Assembly: GCF_041146795.1 (NCBI RefSeq)
Contig: NC_135180.1
Span: 32,914,794-32,978,793, forward strand
Reading direction: 5' to 3'
Origin: Maylandia zebra
Taxonomy: Eukaryota > Chordata > Actinopteri > Cichliformes > Cichlidae
DNA: 64,000 nucleotides
Part shown: positions 48,801 to 57,250 of the stretch, in pieces
Layout of the letters: the number at the start of each line of letters is the position of its first letter
How positions within the stretch are numbered: the stretch's first letter is position 1
Notes under the pieces: model-generated
What the model saw: the letters and a program-made list of their open reading frames with translations, nothing else
Told to the model about the DNA's origin: nothing
The model's database searches: none
Program-made: the position numbers and the translations under genes

Positions 48801-50406
48801 ATGTTTTCAGCAGAGCCATTAATAAATTAAAGACACCATTCACTCCTGGGTTCACTGGTGAAGCCAGTAACAACAGTAATAGTGTAAATAAAATTCCACT
48901 TTGTTTTCTTTTTAAAATGTCAGAAGCAGTAGTGTATTAAATAGCCATGAGAAGTACCTCTATCTACTGTATTTACAAAGGCTTATAGTAGCTGAAAATT
49001 CATTTTTGAAAATGTGTCATTAAACTATACATGAACTGGAGTTACACCTGTCCTTTAAATGTGCAACATTGTGCCTAATTATGCTGCCTTTTTTTACGTG
49101 TGAAAAATCATGTTAAAGATTGCAATTCTGCTGTCTAAAAATAAAACTGAAATGTATTACTGTAAGTGAAGATATAGTATTTCATGCAATCTATGTAATG
49201 TTTATGGGTAAGCTTATCCACAGTTTAATTTGCCCCTCCATTAAAGGAACAAATCTAATTTGTGGGGTTCCTCTTGTTCTTGGGTTACGCCTTGTTCTGA
49301 TGTTACGCAATAAGCCTGACCATTGCCTACAGCCATCCTTGCTATAACATGCTTTTAGTGCACTAGGTTTAAAAACAGGACCTCTCAGCGTCAGGTCCCA
49401 ATTATGGAAACACATATTTAGAAGGTGCAAGGGATCTGAACCTCATCGGGATAAACTTTGCAGCTTTAAGCATTCAAAGAAGTCAAGCTTTAATCACCTC
49501 TCTGGAAACATAGATCTATTTCCAGGTCTACATTGTGAAATCCTGTCTGCACAGTTGATCCTATAAAGTATCAAAGTCAAGGACAGAACCAGAGGCCCAT
49601 TCTGAACACCAGCAAAATTAAATGGGCTGCACATATTTCTCTAAATGGGTATGGGAGCGTTATAGGTTATAGAAATCGGACAGAAGTGTGTTGTTTAGAT
49701 GAAACTTTGCTGTTAGTCCAACAATAAAAATAATATATATTCATTTGACAACTGACTTTCTGCGTCGGTTGGTTTCCAGGGAGAATTTGCGTGCTCGGGA
49801 TTTGCATATCTTCTGCTCTTCAACCAAAAGCCGTCTCTCCTTCTCGAGACTTGCATGATCTCTCAACCTCGAATATCTGGTAGTCATCAGCTGAGGAGAG
49901 CAGTTGTTGATGGTAGTCAGAGGATATGTGTCGCGTAAAAGTAATAATCAGTAATGATTAAGTTCTCGTGAATTATACAAGCAGGTCGAATAAAGTTTCA
50001 AGTTGGGTCATTACCGAACTCTACATTTGTTTTAAAACGAGCGTGGGTGCACGACACACATTTCTATAACACAAATAACTTCATGCATGTAGGATACGAA
50101 TGGTAGAAGAAGTGATCTTGTGGAACTTGCATCCTCTGAGGCTGCTGATCTTCGCTGACACCGAGCAGACGTACAGGTTCAATCGGCTAGCAGCTGCTAA
50201 CTTGTCCTTTTTAGCTAACGTCGGCAGTACGCCGGATTAAGTCACTCAACCATTTTCAGGGCGAAGTGAAACTTGTAGCGTAAATGTCCACATCGTTGCG
50301 ACCTCCCCTGACCAGTAACAGCCTCATTGTCTTGTGTAAAAGAGTGAGAACAAAAATCCGAATAAGTTGATACGTCCACAGCCGTGTTTGTGTACGCTTG
50401 CTCCAT
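42728..50406 (-). CDS. cep126: Centrosomal protein 126 (KIAA1377 homologue)
   Basis: Exons in transcript order: 50406-50251 (putative first exon), 49890-49757, 48702-48557, 48287-48176, 48079-47944, 47208-45267, 44148-44030, 43628-43559, 43298-43089, 42969-42905, 42811-42728; 3174 nt, 1057 aa, close to the 1117 of human. CEP126 is a centrosome/basal-body protein needed for pericentriolar satellite and dynactin distribution and for ciliogenesis (known for human). The N-terminal part matches my memory of the family well: LEKERRLLVEEQKICKSRAR, then ILQQRRLQVQDATERFQRAH. The C-terminal ISLEEKKILLCLDRLNHQL also matches. The single 1.9-kb exon encodes the poorly conserved middle. Predicted coiled coil is confined to about residues 60-140 and 985-1008. 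Confidence 0.88.
42905..42969 (-). CDS. cep126: cep126 exon 10
   Basis: 65 nt; encodes VQERVGGNTSMHGLVLSDAP. Acceptor CTATTTGCAG, donor GTAAGT. Supported by phase continuity with both neighbours. Confidence 0.75.
43089..43298 (-). CDS. cep126: cep126 exon 9
   Basis: 210 nt; encodes FESAAQLHLAEVHAKGHLEE through TSISLEEKKILLCLDRLNHQ, the best conserved C-terminal helix of the family. Donor GTAAGC. Confidence 0.87.
43559..43628 (-). CDS. cep126: cep126 exon 8
   Basis: 70 nt; encodes QTKQTAKLLRTLPSTYNSAF and PNE; acceptor GTTTTTTGCAG, donor GTATTA. Confidence 0.78.
44030..44148 (-). CDS. cep126: cep126 exon 7
   Basis: 119 nt; encodes KLILKAPALERGRVLRKPCT and EKGRQAPGSENRRLHQISQ; basic. Acceptor TTTCTTTCAG, donor GTACAT. 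Confidence 0.8.
44299..44982. mobile_element. 684-bp DNA transposon-like element (non-autonomous)
   Basis: Begins TGTCATGGTCC and ends GGACCGTGACA, an 11-bp terminal inverted repeat with one mismatch. Flanks TAATAAAA and TAAAAAAG are similar but not an exact 8-bp duplication. The interior lacks a transposase and is T/G-rich on the plus strand. It lies in the cep126 intron between exons 6 and 7. A related repeat is familiar from teleosts. Confidence 0.6.
45267..47208 (-). CDS. cep126: cep126 exon 6 (large central exon)
   Basis: 1942 nt, opening GSHLSDSCLSESLSSKDSLE after CATTTTCCAG. It ends at GAT-G before the donor GTAATG; the ORF reads a few codons further into the intron to an accidental stop. 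Content is hydrophilic and Ser/Asn/Lys-rich, with KEHFGRAGPVSSRTRKGTVI and an N-rich first half. No enzyme motif is visible. Confidence 0.9.
47477..47490 (-). promoter_or_regulatory. CTCF motif (14/14)
   Basis: The minus strand reads CCACTAGGTGGCAG, a full match to CCASYAGRKGGCRS, in the cep126 intron before exon 6. Binding is inference. Confidence 0.5.
47511..47625. repeat. Teleost dispersed repeat fragment
   Basis: Contains GGACGTTTTCAGTGGGAGAA, CATCCAAGTGACTTCTTCAG and GGTTTCCCCAATATTATAAA, which I recognise as a widespread teleost repeat. The class is not assigned. Confidence 0.6.
47944..48079 (-). CDS. cep126: cep126 exon 5
   Basis: 136 nt; encodes SCSPSPKPPTVSKSSHRQAL and SAVEAYTKLLLEQSRIESEH. 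Frame continuity on both sides supports it; the acceptor TCTTTTAAAG is plain. Confidence 0.8.
48176..48287 (-). CDS. cep126: cep126 exon 4
   Basis: 112 nt; encodes FKRNVANIEDALHQIQGTLN followed by a Ser-rich stretch. The EDALHQIQ core corresponds to EEALKQIQ in human. Donor GTAAAA. Confidence 0.8.
48557..48702 (-). CDS. cep126: cep126 exon 3
   Basis: 146 nt; encodes ALDERRKQWDVQEQCLRDRI and LQQRRLQVQDATERFQRAHL, continuing the coiled coil; donor GTTAGT, leaves in phase 1. Confidence 0.87.
48703..49756 (-). other. cep126: cep126 intron 2, nothing seen
   Basis: 1.05 kb between exons 2 and 3. No coding sequence or recognisable repeat. Confidence 0.5.
49757..49890 (-). CDS. cep126: cep126 exon 2
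   Basis: Acceptor TGCTCTCCTCAG, donor GTCAGT. Encodes LMTTRYSRLRDHASLEKERR and then LLVEEQKICKSRARKFSLET, the conserved charged helix of the family. Confidence 0.85.
50251..50406 (-). CDS. cep126: cep126 putative exon 1
   Basis: 52 codons starting MEQAYTNTAVDVSTYSDF and ending FHFALKM before a weak donor, GTTGAG. It keeps phase 0 into exon 2. It was chosen because exon 2 starts after a good acceptor and lies at the expected distance from the promoter. Alternative: translation begins at the ATG inside exon 2 (49885-49887), which is preceded in frame by TGA. Confidence 0.45.
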
Positions 50407-50490
50407 GATAGCGACCGAGGACGCGACTCCTTGGCAACCAAGAGAGGTGATTGTTTTTCTTATGTCCAGCAGAGGGCGCAGGACTCCTCC
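50407..50490 (-). promoter_or_regulatory. cep126: cep126 promoter-proximal region with RFX-like half-site and CTCF motif
   Basis: GGCAAC at 50433-50438 (GTTGCC on the cep126 strand) resembles half of an X-box, the RFX site of ciliary genes. CCAGCAGAGGGCGC at 50466-50479 on the plus strand is a full CTCF consensus match. Both are motif calls only. Confidence 0.45.
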
Positions 50491-52028
50491 AGACGTGCAT
50501 GTCGCCTTCAGGCACATTTGGAAATTAAAGGTATCCACATTTTAATGTTAAAAACTTTCTGTGGGATAGTTAAAATGTTTTTACTCAGCTTTTATATCTA
50601 CTCTTAGAGGAGGGCTTGTAAAATACGAGGATGGGCTGGTATTACTTTTTATCTTTAATAAAAACAGAAGTTAAGAGGATTATTGAAAATCTGCTTTTTC
50701 CAGATTGTGTATGCCATTTTATGGATGAGTGGGCCGCTGCTTTATCTCTTACTTTGTCAAACACTGTATATGGGTATAGTGATGATATTGCTGCTATCCT
50801 GCACTCGGGTAATTACATATAATCCCTTTGCCCTCGGCTACAGTTTAAGTCACAACCTGTTATGCTGGAGCGATTCTGCTGATCCAAAGTCCCAGTTTGT
50901 CAAAGTGCTTTAATATCTTGCTTTAGGGGGCTTACGGGAAGATTGATTGAAAATAAAGTAAATAATAGATAAATATAATACCCACACCAATACCCATATT
51001 TCAAAGGAAATTCTAAAGGAAAAACGCCCTTTGGGCGTGCAAATGCAGCACTGTAAGCTTCAAGAGTCAACACTGGACGCAGGGTTAGAGCCACTCTGAC
51101 AGAAGGTCCAGAGGCTACAGGATGAGCTCGATGACCGAAGCAGATTTGGGTCATAAAGATTAAACAATTAATAAATCATCTGATGGAGCAGTATTTCCCA
51201 AGGTTAGTGAAGCGCGTGTTTTTTTCCCTTTAAATCTCTCTCTCTCTACATATATATATATATGACAGATAATGATATTGTTATATTTCCATAATATCGA
51301 TGTTATTGCTACTTTTACGATGCTACAGAAATCTTTCATTTCATTTGTTTTCTCCATCTAGCTCTTTAGATGATATAGGAAGGGAAACAAAGTTCACCAG
51401 AAAATATGTTTCAAATATTATTTTGATCTTCACTTATTAAATCCTTATTTAAACCACTTCGGTTTAAATAAGGATTTTTTCACCTTCCCTGGCCTAACAG
51501 CAGGATACATATTCAGTTTATATTGTATTCGCAAATATAAACGATCTGCCCCTCTATCAGAACAAATTCTGCATGTATTGCATGCATTTAACGGATTGCT
51601 CAGTTACTTAAAATCTTGTTACTAATGTCACTAATTATGACTGAATACACTGGACATCGTCAACTTCTGTCATCATGGTGGTTATTTGTGCTGAAGCAAT
51701 TGGCTCCTCAGATAACCTTGTTATTCAAATGTAATTAGTGAGCAGAAAGTTGATTTTCTCTTTTAAAAATGGCGATTTAATTAGCAATAAAAATAGTCAC
51801 TGTCATCAGGTATGACCTCAGCTTAATGTCTGTGGTTAAGACGTAACACGTTCTAAGTTTTCCATGATCAGCAAGTGGTGTTATGTATAGTCTATTTTGG
51901 ATTATTCAACAGTAACTAAATTAAAAAGACATGTGAATCCAGCAGAGGCTGAATGGTCAGTGTCCTCCCATGAAATGAAGGAGAGCAGATGATGAATCTG
52001 TGGGTGGTGTCACACATTTAGTGTGAGT
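50491..52028. other. cep126-trpc6 divergent intergenic region, no gene seen
   Basis: 1.5 kb of AT-rich sequence. No ANGPTL5 exon, which sits here in human. A short (TA)n run is near 51248 and a perfect hairpin is at 51439-51477. Confidence 0.55.
51439..51477. repeat. Perfect 17-bp inverted repeat (hairpin)
   Basis: Arms AAATCCTTATTTAAACC and GGTTTAAATAAGGATTT are separated by the 5-nt loop ACTTC; a T run follows on the plus strand. Confidence 0.9.
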
Positions 52029-52120
52029 TATAAATCAGCAGAGACCCACTGTGCACACTGTTGTTCAGTCACTGGTTGGATCACTGCTGTCTCATTGTCC
52101 AGCCCTTTTTGTGATATAAG
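52029..52120 (+). promoter_or_regulatory. trpc6: Possible trpc6 TATA box and 5' non-coding exon
   Basis: TATAAA at 52029-52034 is followed about 90 bp later by a plausible donor, AAG/GTAAAA, at 52120/52121. A plausible acceptor, TTTTTAG, ends at 52319. Reading the trpc6 frame back across this junction gives open sequence without an ATG, so the exon would be non-coding. Confidence 0.35.
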
Positions 52121-52319
52121 GTAAAAATTATCCTTTAAAGCAATAGAATATTTGTTTATCTTCCTCGAGAGAAATTATTAATCTTACCTTAGCAAAGGAG
52201 GGATTACCAGCTGAAAAGGTAGTTCTATTTTGTCTTACAGAAATAATTTTACAAACCTAAAATGTGATTGTAACCCTGTGTTAAAGATCATATGACTAAA
52301 TACACTTACCTGTTTTTAG

Positions 52320-52331
52320 ATGGAGCAATGA
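52320..52331 (+). other. trpc6 four-codon upstream ORF
   Basis: ATG GAG CAA TGA directly after the acceptor, 14 nt before the trpc6 ATG at 52345 and in another frame. It could reduce initiation at the main start if this 5' leader is real. Confidence 0.35.
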
Positions 52332-52344
52332 AGAGAAAGCCACG

Positions 52345-53088
52345 ATGCTAAGACAAATTGTGGTCAAACCCCGGAGACAAGCTTTTTGGGGGGCCGGTTA
52401 CCCATTTCATCCTCACTCTTCCTCTTGCCTTTCTATGAAGGAGGAAGTTTTTTTAGAAGCTGCAGAATATGGCAATATCCCTGAAGTGAGGCGGATGTTG
52501 GAAGAGCTGCCAGAGCTCAATGTTAACTGTGTCAACTACATGGGACAGAATGCACTGCAGCTGGCTGTTGCCAATGAGCATCTAGAACTTACCAGACTTC
52601 TTCTAAAGAAGAAAGACCTCGCCAGAATAGGAGATGCTTTGCTGTTAGCCATCAGTAAAGGTTACATTCGCATAGTAGAGGCCATACTGAACCACGAGGC
52701 TTTTGCAGACAGTCAAAGGCTGACTAACAGCCCCAGCCAGGCAGAGATGCATGATGACTTTTTCTCCTATGATGAGGATGGGACACGGTTCTCTCATGAC
52801 ATCACTCCCATCATTCTGGCTTGCCAGTGCCAAGAGTATGAAATAGTGCATATACTTCTTCTTAAGGGAGCCAGGATAGAAAGACCCCATGACTACTACT
52901 GTCAGTGCAAGACCTGTAGTGAGCAGCGGAGGCATGACTCTTTCAGCCATTCACAGTCCCGCATCAATGCATATAAAGGTCTAGCCAGCCCGGCATATCT
53001 CTGTCTCTCCAGTGAAGATCCTGTGATGGCAGCGCTGGAACTGAGCAATGAGCTTGCAGTTCTGGCCAACACCGAGAAAGAGTTCAAG
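52345..53088 (+). CDS. trpc6: trpc6 first coding exon (ankyrin repeats)
   Basis: 248 codons. [40 protein letters not shown] and [20 protein letters not shown] are the ankyrin repeats. The first 33 residues, [20 protein letters not shown] onwards, are weakly conserved, so the start is the least certain point of the model. Confidence 0.85.
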
Positions 53089-56000
53089 GTACAGTAATTA
53101 CAGTGTTCACTCAGGATGCATATTGATGTTTTTGCCAGTCTGTTTATGTGCTTCACTCATTCACAGTGCATATGCTGCTGTTCTCTGTTACAGAATGATT
53201 ATAAGAACCTGTCAATGCAGTGTAAAGACTTTGTGGTGGGGCTCCTGGATTTGTGTCGAAACACAGAGGAAGTGGAGGCTATTTTAAATGGGGACAAAGA
53301 ATCATATCGTAGCTCAGACACCACGAACAGACAAAACCTGATTAGGTTAAAACTTGCAATAAAATATGAGGTTAAGAAGGTAAGCACATGAGCACTCTTT
53401 AACTTTTTTTTTTTTAATCAATCTTGCATCCTTCATCAACCTCATGTTTGAATATGTAAAGTGTGTAAAGTAATCCTTTTCTCTTCCTGTCTCTGTCTGT
53501 CTGTCTTTGTCTTGCATGAACACACACATGCACACACGCAAAAAACACATACCTTTAAACTCAAATGAGGCAGTTTGTGGCACATCCAAACTGCCAACAG
53601 CAACTCCTTTCCATCTGGTATGAAAACCTATCTCGACTCCACCAGCAAACAACAGCAGTTAAGATTCTTCTTGTTCTCGGCGTAGCTCTTGGGTTGCCTA
53701 TACTGGCTTTTATTTACTGGATAGCACCATCAAGTAAGGTTAGTTTACAAAAAAAGTTGCACATAACCTAATAACCTGCCATACAAATGTTGCATTATGC
53801 CTGCTGAACTTTAAATTGCCAAATTCTGGTAACACTAAGTTAACAAAGCTGTAATGTAGGATTGCGCTGACTTTTTTAGTTTCCTGTGAAGTTTTTCTCA
53901 TCATCAATGTTTCAGTTTTTATGACTGGCTTAAGCACTGCCATGTATCTTTTGATGTATAAAATATATCACTGAAATATGTAAAAAAAAAAAAGTGATTT
54001 TAGGTTTTGTTCTGTTTGTTGTCTCTCGCTTCAGTTTGGGAAACTTATGGGCAGCCCTTTCCTGAAGTTTGTGGCGCATGCAGCTTCCTTCATGATATTT
54101 CTTTGCCTACTGGTCCTGAATGCAGCAGACCGCTTTGAGGGAACTTCACTGCTGCCCAACATGACCATCCATGATTACCCTTCACAGCTTTTTCGTATGA
54201 AGACCACGCCCTTCACCTGGATGGAAATTCTCATCATATCTTGGGTCATAGGTCATAAGCGTAAACACACTTTGTCCCTCACCAATATACTTATGGATTT
54301 CTCATTATTTTAGTCAGGGTCCTCATAATATTACACTGCTGTGCATGTCAGGGTAAAAACATCAAAATCATTCAAGATTTATTAATCTTCACACATCTGC
54401 TATGATACAAATTGCCCACATTCACCAAGAAAATCTCAAACTACAGACCAGACTTTGAAGCCATGTCAAACATGATTTACCAGTAACAGCAATAAAAATT
54501 CCTATGTGATGTAAATACTATCCAAATCTTAGTAATACTGTTTGTACATGATAAGATTTTATTACACTATTTCATATAAGAGAGCAAAAATGGGACTGCC
54601 AATCACTTTTTTTTTTCTCCACAGGGAAGATCTGGGAAGAATGTAACAACATTTGGTCCCAGGACATCCGGGAGTACATATCAGAACCCTGGAACCTTCT
54701 AGACTTTAGCATCCTCACCATTTTTATGACGTCTTTCACTGCCAGATTAATGGCTTTTTGGCATGCATATTCAGCCCAGTGTTATATTGACAAGCACCAT
54801 ACTAGCCTGTCCAACATGACGTTGCCCTTTGAAATACAGTATTTCCAGCTTGGTAAGTGTAGACCAAAAAAATTCAAGTGTTATTGGTATTATGGGTAAG
54901 GATTCAATATTTGTTTACATTGTTAAAATAAAAGGTTGCTGGTCTTAGATTTTAATTTTGTTCTAATGTTGCACTGGACAAAGAGACAAACAAACTTTTA
55001 GGTGTTATCTTCATAGCCCAATTAATTTTTTAAAATTCATCATTAAAATGAAAAATGATCTTTATTGGTATTTGATTTATAAATCTTAACACAAGTAATA
55101 ATATTAACAGACACAAAGTTTAGATCATAAAACCTGTTCTTACATGCAGCATCTCTCTCTCTCTCTTTTTTCCTAGCTCGAATCCACTGGATGCCCTCAG
55201 ACCCGCAGCTTATTTCCGAAGGCCTTTACGCAATTGCCGTTGTGCTTAGTTTCTCCCGCATTGCGTACATCCTGCCCGCCAACGAGCGCTTCGGGCCTTT
55301 GCAGATCTCTCTGGGAAGGACGGTGAAAGACATATTTAAATTCATGGTGGTGTTCGTAACAGTGTTTGTGGCTTTCATGGTAGGAATGTTCAATCTGTAC
55401 TCATACTACCTTGGAGCCAAACACAACGATGCCTTTACAACGTAAGTGTCAAACGACTTCAAAAACGCCGTTTTTAGAAAAATATGATCAAATGTTTCCT
55501 TTACACACAAAACGTGTCTAATAAATATGGCACAATGGTTGAACTATACTAAATTCTGATTTCTGTATTACTCCAGGCTTGAAGAGAGTTTTAAAACATT
55601 ATTTTGGGCCATCTTTGGGCTGTCAGAAGTGAAATCAGTGGTGATTGACATCAACCATAAGTTCATTGAGAATGTAGGCTACGTTCTGTACGGGGTGTAC
55701 AACATCATCATGGTGGTCGTCTTGCTGAATATGCTCATTGCTATGTTTAACAGCTCTTTCCAAGAAATTGAGGTACAACTTCATCACTGATATTTCTAAT
55801 TTAGAACTGATTTGACTGGTACTATATCTTAAGCCCGATTGCCAAATTTATCAGCGTTTTAAATTTCCATCTTTTTTGTTTTTGTTTTTTTTGCTGCAGG
55901 ATGATGCAGATGTCGAGTGGAAATTTGCAAGAGCTAAACTCTGGTTCTCTTACTTTAACCATAGTGGCACACTGCCTGTGCCCTTCAATCTTGTGCCCTG

Positions 56001-56981
56001 CCCAAAATCAGTATCTTGTCTATTGCTGAGTATAAAGGATTTCATCTGGAATGTACCTCCCGGCAGACACACAAAAAAATCACGCAATGAGATGGAGCTT
56101 AACAATGTGAGGCACCACCAGTGTCGTTTGATGAAACAACATTTTAATCAAGGAATTTTCAATTTTGTTGAATGTACTAGTTGGAATATATATCATCTCA
56201 GCGGGCCTCAGGGCCTTCTTTTGTCACATTAATAGGTACAGCTTGGGGTTGTAAGTACCTATGTTAACACCTTCTTCTTTTGGTTGTTTTTGGCTTAGTT
56301 AAGACGACAGGACGATCTGGCTGGGGAAACATCTCTTTGTCCAACCCGTCATCAAGTAAAGCTTTTTTAAATCTCCAATAACTGCTTAATAAAGGAGCTT
56401 TCAGTAAATTGTCTTTCCTGATAAAGGTTTTGCATACATAAACAAGTGCACATAAAAAGTGCAAAGTTTGTCATTTATTTTGGTGTCATCTATGGAATCA
56501 TACCTATGAAACAGTATAAGGCATAAAATAAATTTGCTGTATATACACATAAGGACCCATAACATGTCAGTCCAAATAGTCCAAATTGTGTCTTGTGTGA
56601 GGGAAATAATTAGCAGAGCAGAATAAAACTATAATCATGACTTTGTTACTTTATTACAGAAAATAATGAATTGTCTCATTAAAAGATACATCTTAAAAGC
56701 ACAGAGGGATAAAGATAACAATGAAGTGAATGAAGGTAAGTTCTTCTGAGCTACTTTTCATGCTAGGATCACATAAAAAACACAATTTTATCCTTTTCAC
56801 TTGCTGTTCCTCAGGTGAACTGAAAGAGATCAAACATGACATCTCCAGTCTTCGCTTTGAGCTCCTGGAAAGGGAGAAGCACGATAAGAAGACACTAACA
56901 GAGCTCATGAGGCAGCTGGAAGAAGTAATGCATGCGAAGCAGAAAGAAGAGCAGAAGCATACACTGGATATGGTTTCTTAA
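52345..56981 (+). CDS. trpc6: Transient receptor potential channel C6 (TRPC3/6/7 group)
   Basis: Exons 52345-53088, 53194-53379, 53574-53738, 54035-54251, 54625-54852, 55177-55441, 55577-55772, 55900-56106, 56299-56355, 56660-56735, 56815-56981; 2508 nt, 835 aa. It is a diacylglycerol-gated, Ca2+-permeable cation channel of the plasma membrane in this family. Four ankyrin repeats span about residues 33-170, then a linker helix region, six transmembrane segments from about 337 to 665, the pore LFWAIFGL, and the TRP box EWKFAR. A calmodulin/IP3R-binding segment is near [19 protein letters not shown], followed by a C-terminal coiled coil ([16 protein letters not shown]). Two extracellular NxT sites favour TRPC6 over TRPC3. 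The N-terminus is about 90 residues shorter than human; a missed upstream exon is possible. Whether it is the trpc6a or trpc6b copy is not decided. Confidence 0.92.
53194..53379 (+). CDS. trpc6: trpc6 exon, linker helices
   Basis: 62 codons: [34 protein letters not shown], then [11 protein letters not shown]. Phase 0 on both sides. Confidence 0.93.
53574..53738 (+). CDS. trpc6: trpc6 exon, pre-S1 and S1
   Basis: 55 codons: [20 protein letters not shown], then the hydrophobic [20 protein letters not shown]. Acceptor ATGAGGCAG, donor GTTAGT. Confidence 0.93.
54035..54251 (+). CDS. trpc6: trpc6 exon, S2 and start of S3
   Basis: 217 nt: [20 protein letters not shown], then the loop with LLPNMTIH (N-glycosylation sequon), ending LIISWVI in phase 1. 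Confidence 0.93.
54625..54852 (+). CDS. trpc6: trpc6 exon, S3-S4
   Basis: 228 nt: [40 protein letters not shown], and a second extracellular sequon in SLSNMTLP. Confidence 0.92.
55177..55441 (+). CDS. trpc6: trpc6 exon, S4-S5
   Basis: 265 nt: [40 protein letters not shown], then S5 [20 protein letters not shown]; leaves in phase 2. Confidence 0.95.
55577..55772 (+). CDS. trpc6: trpc6 exon, pore and S6
   Basis: 196 nt: [20 protein letters not shown] (pore helix and filter), then S6 [20 protein letters not shown]. Human TRPC6 has Ile where this has Phe in AMFNSS. Confidence 0.95.
55900..56106 (+). CDS. trpc6: trpc6 exon, TRP box
   Basis: 69 codons: [20 protein letters not shown] and [13 protein letters not shown], ending NEMELNN before a GTGAGG donor. 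Confidence 0.88.
56299..56355 (+). CDS. trpc6: trpc6 small exon (19 codons)
   Basis: [19 protein letters not shown] between TTTGGCTTAG and GTAAAG, phase 0 on both sides, so it could be skipped without a frame change. It sits where human TRPC6 has a much longer, poorly conserved insert. Confidence 0.7.
56660..56735 (+). CDS. trpc6: trpc6 exon, calmodulin/IP3R-binding segment
   Basis: 76 nt: [20 protein letters not shown] and NEVNE. Human has KR at the position of NC (KIMKRLIKRY). Confidence 0.9.
56815..56981 (+). CDS. trpc6: trpc6 terminal coding exon (coiled coil)
   Basis: [20 protein letters not shown] and then [23 protein letters not shown] at 56979-56981. The Arg and Glu of SLRFELLE, mutated in human kidney disease (R895, E897), are conserved. 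Confidence 0.93.
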
Positions 56982-57250
56982 AAACAATAAAGATTAGAAA
57001 TGTATTTACTGGACACACTCCATCGTTCTCATTAATGAGGGATTCAGTCAAGGCCGAATGTTTCTGTGACACAGACTTAACACACAACTTTCAGACACAA
57101 CTTAGCTGATAAAACTACATATTTTGTATTCATTATAAAAAAAAATTCCTCCATTTTCTCCATTGTGTAAACTTATTAATTTGTTTGTCTTTTGATTTTT
57201 TTTCCGTGCCTGTGTCTGAACAGTTTGCTTATTGCTACAATAAAGGAACT
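56982..57250 (+). other. trpc6: trpc6 3' UTR with two poly(A) signals
   Basis: AATAAA occurs at 56986-56991, only 5 nt after the stop, and again at 57239-57244. The second is the more plausible main signal. Confidence 0.55.
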
